Source: Vreelandella venusta
GTDB taxonomy: Bacteria > Pseudomonadota > Gammaproteobacteria > Pseudomonadales > Halomonadaceae
Direction: 5' to 3'
NCBI RefSeq assembly: GCF_007989605.1
Contig: NZ_BJUL01000004.1
Coordinates: 1 to 64,000 of the forward strand
DNA: 64,000 nt
The notes under the pieces were generated by a model. It was not told the origin of the DNA. It did not search any database and saw nothing but the letters and a program-made list of their open reading frames with translations. Within the stretch, counting starts at the first letter, position 1. Each line of letters starts with the position of its first letter. Position numbers and translations under genes: made by a program. Shown piece by piece: positions 63,334 to 64,000 of this stretch.

Positions 63334-63786
63334 CTATTTTTTATTTGTGGGGCCGCTGTCCTGCCGTGTTACGTCCGACCCACGGGGGCGTACGTAAAGC
63401 ACCAGGGCATGGTCCACAAGTTCATAGCCGTGCTCTTCGGCGATCTCTTGCTGACGACGCTCGATGATTTCATCGACAAACTCAATGATTTCACCACTTT
63501 CTAAACACACCATATGGTCGTGGTGGTCTTCTTGAGTCATCTCGAACACCGCGTGGCCACCGTCAAAATTATGACGAATCACCAAGCCTGCTGATTCAAA
63601 TTGAGTCAGCACGCGGTAAACGGTAGCCAAGCCAACATCCTCGCCCGCATCAATCAGTGTTTTGTACACTTCTTCTGCGCTAAGGTGGTGTTGACCCGAA
63701 GCATTTTCGAGAATCTGCAGGATCTTGACGCGCGGCAGGGTCACTTTCAGCCCGGCTTTGCGTAGTTCATGGTTCTGATCGGCCAT
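63334..63786 (-). CDS. fur: Ferric uptake regulator Fur
   Basis: Iron-responsive repressor. About 150 residues: winged-helix domain (LRKAGLKVTLPRVKILQIL, then STARETYRVL-like DVGLATVYRVLTQFE), then the dimerisation domain with the metal-site motif EDHHDHMVCLESGEIIEF. The CxxC pair of E. coli Fur is reduced to a single Cys here, as in Pseudomonas. Start MADQNHELRKA at 63786. It is divergent from bamE, the usual neighbour. It may control the ABC importer at 53 kb, but that is not shown. Confidence 0.97.
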   Translation of the reverse strand: MADQNHELRKAGLKVTLPRVKILQILENASGQHHLSAEEVYKTLIDAGEDVGLATVYRVLTQFESAGLVIRHNFDGGHAVFEMTQEDHHDHMVCLESGEIIEFVDEIIERRQQEIAEEHGYELVDHALVLYVRPRGSDVTRQDSGPTNKK

Positions 63787-63858
63787 GGTTGCTCTTCGCA
63801 GTAACAGGTTAGGTCGGGTATGATCGACCGAAACCACGATAGTGAAGAATAGGCTCAA

Positions 63859-64000
63859 ATGCAAAAATTGACTCGTATCATTACTCTTTCAGTGGCCCTA
63901 ACCGTTGTTAGCGGCTGCAGCTACGTTGGCGTTTACAAGCGCGACATCCCTCAAGGCAACTTGGTGACCGAAGAAATGGTCAGCCAATTACAGCCAGGAA
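63859..64000 (+). CDS. bamE: Outer membrane assembly lipoprotein BamE (partial, 3' end cut)
   Basis: First 47 codons of the SmpA/OmlA-family lipoprotein of the BAM complex. The signal peptide MQKLTRIITLSVALTVVSGC ends in a lipobox (VSGC, lipidated Cys20), followed by SYVGVYKRDIPQGNL, the known BamE start. The window ends inside the gene. It is divergent from fur, as in other gammaproteobacteria. Confidence 0.93.
   Translation, partial: MQKLTRIITLSVALTVVSGCSYVGVYKRDIPQGNLVTEEMVSQLQPG

Overview
The window is a stretch of gammaproteobacterial chromosome, most consistent with Halomonas or a close relative (Halomonadaceae). The evidence is the protein sequences, a GC content that looks moderate (mid-50s percent by eye), and a gene order that follows Pseudomonas block by block with local differences. 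It is almost entirely housekeeping DNA. I see no insertion sequence, prophage, CRISPR array or rRNA gene. Two tRNA genes are present, and the right edge cuts bamE.

Layout. (1) 0-8 kb: tyrS and divergent anmK, a decayed pilT start, then yggS-proC-yggT-metX-metW-DUF4426, with sfsA and an aminotransferase on the other strand. (2) 9.3-20.4 kb: dksA-gluQ, a small cbrX-like membrane protein gene, the CbrA/CbrB two-component system, a long non-coding interval that reads as a CrcZ-type Hfq/Crc decoy RNA behind a sigma-54 promoter, then pcnB-folK and panB-panC-panD. (3) 20.5-23 kb: a thiolase and an MFS exporter. (4) 23-33.5 kb, minus strand: tpiA-secG-tRNA-Leu-tRNA-fMet-rimP-nusA-infB-rbfA-truB-rpsO-pnp. 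(5) 33.6-44.4 kb, mostly minus strand: glmM, folP, ftsH, rlmE, greA, carB and carA, with yhbY divergent. (6) 44.5-51.7 kb: a purine module (NCS2 permease, xdhA, xdhB, guaD). (7) 51.8-57.1 kb: dapB, a DUF2218 gene, a three-gene iron-type ABC importer and a DMT exporter. (8) 57.3-64 kb: dnaJ-dnaK-grpE, recN, fur and the start of bamE.

In Pseudomonas the order dnaK-dnaJ-dapB-carA-carB-greA is compact. Here two accessory modules interrupt it: purine salvage/catabolism between dapB and carA, and iron uptake plus a DMT exporter between dnaJ and dapB. The 540-base carA/permease intergenic region is rich in regulatory structure. It holds a perfect 16-base palindrome of the form I remember for the nucleobase sensor RutR, and a carA leader with a terminator-type hairpin and a possible 12-codon leader peptide.

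The most notable non-coding element is the crcZ-like RNA (about 15560-16024). It has at least seven A-rich AAnAAn motifs, several displayed in hairpin loops. Its sigma-54 promoter lies just downstream of cbrB, which encodes a GAFTGA-containing sigma-54 activator. A matching A-rich motif sits just upstream of the xdhA ribosome binding site, suggesting that purine catabolism in this window could itself be a Hfq/Crc target. The second notable relic is a pilT fossil of about 35 codons with an intact start and an in-frame stop, in the same position and orientation as full pilT in Pseudomonas.
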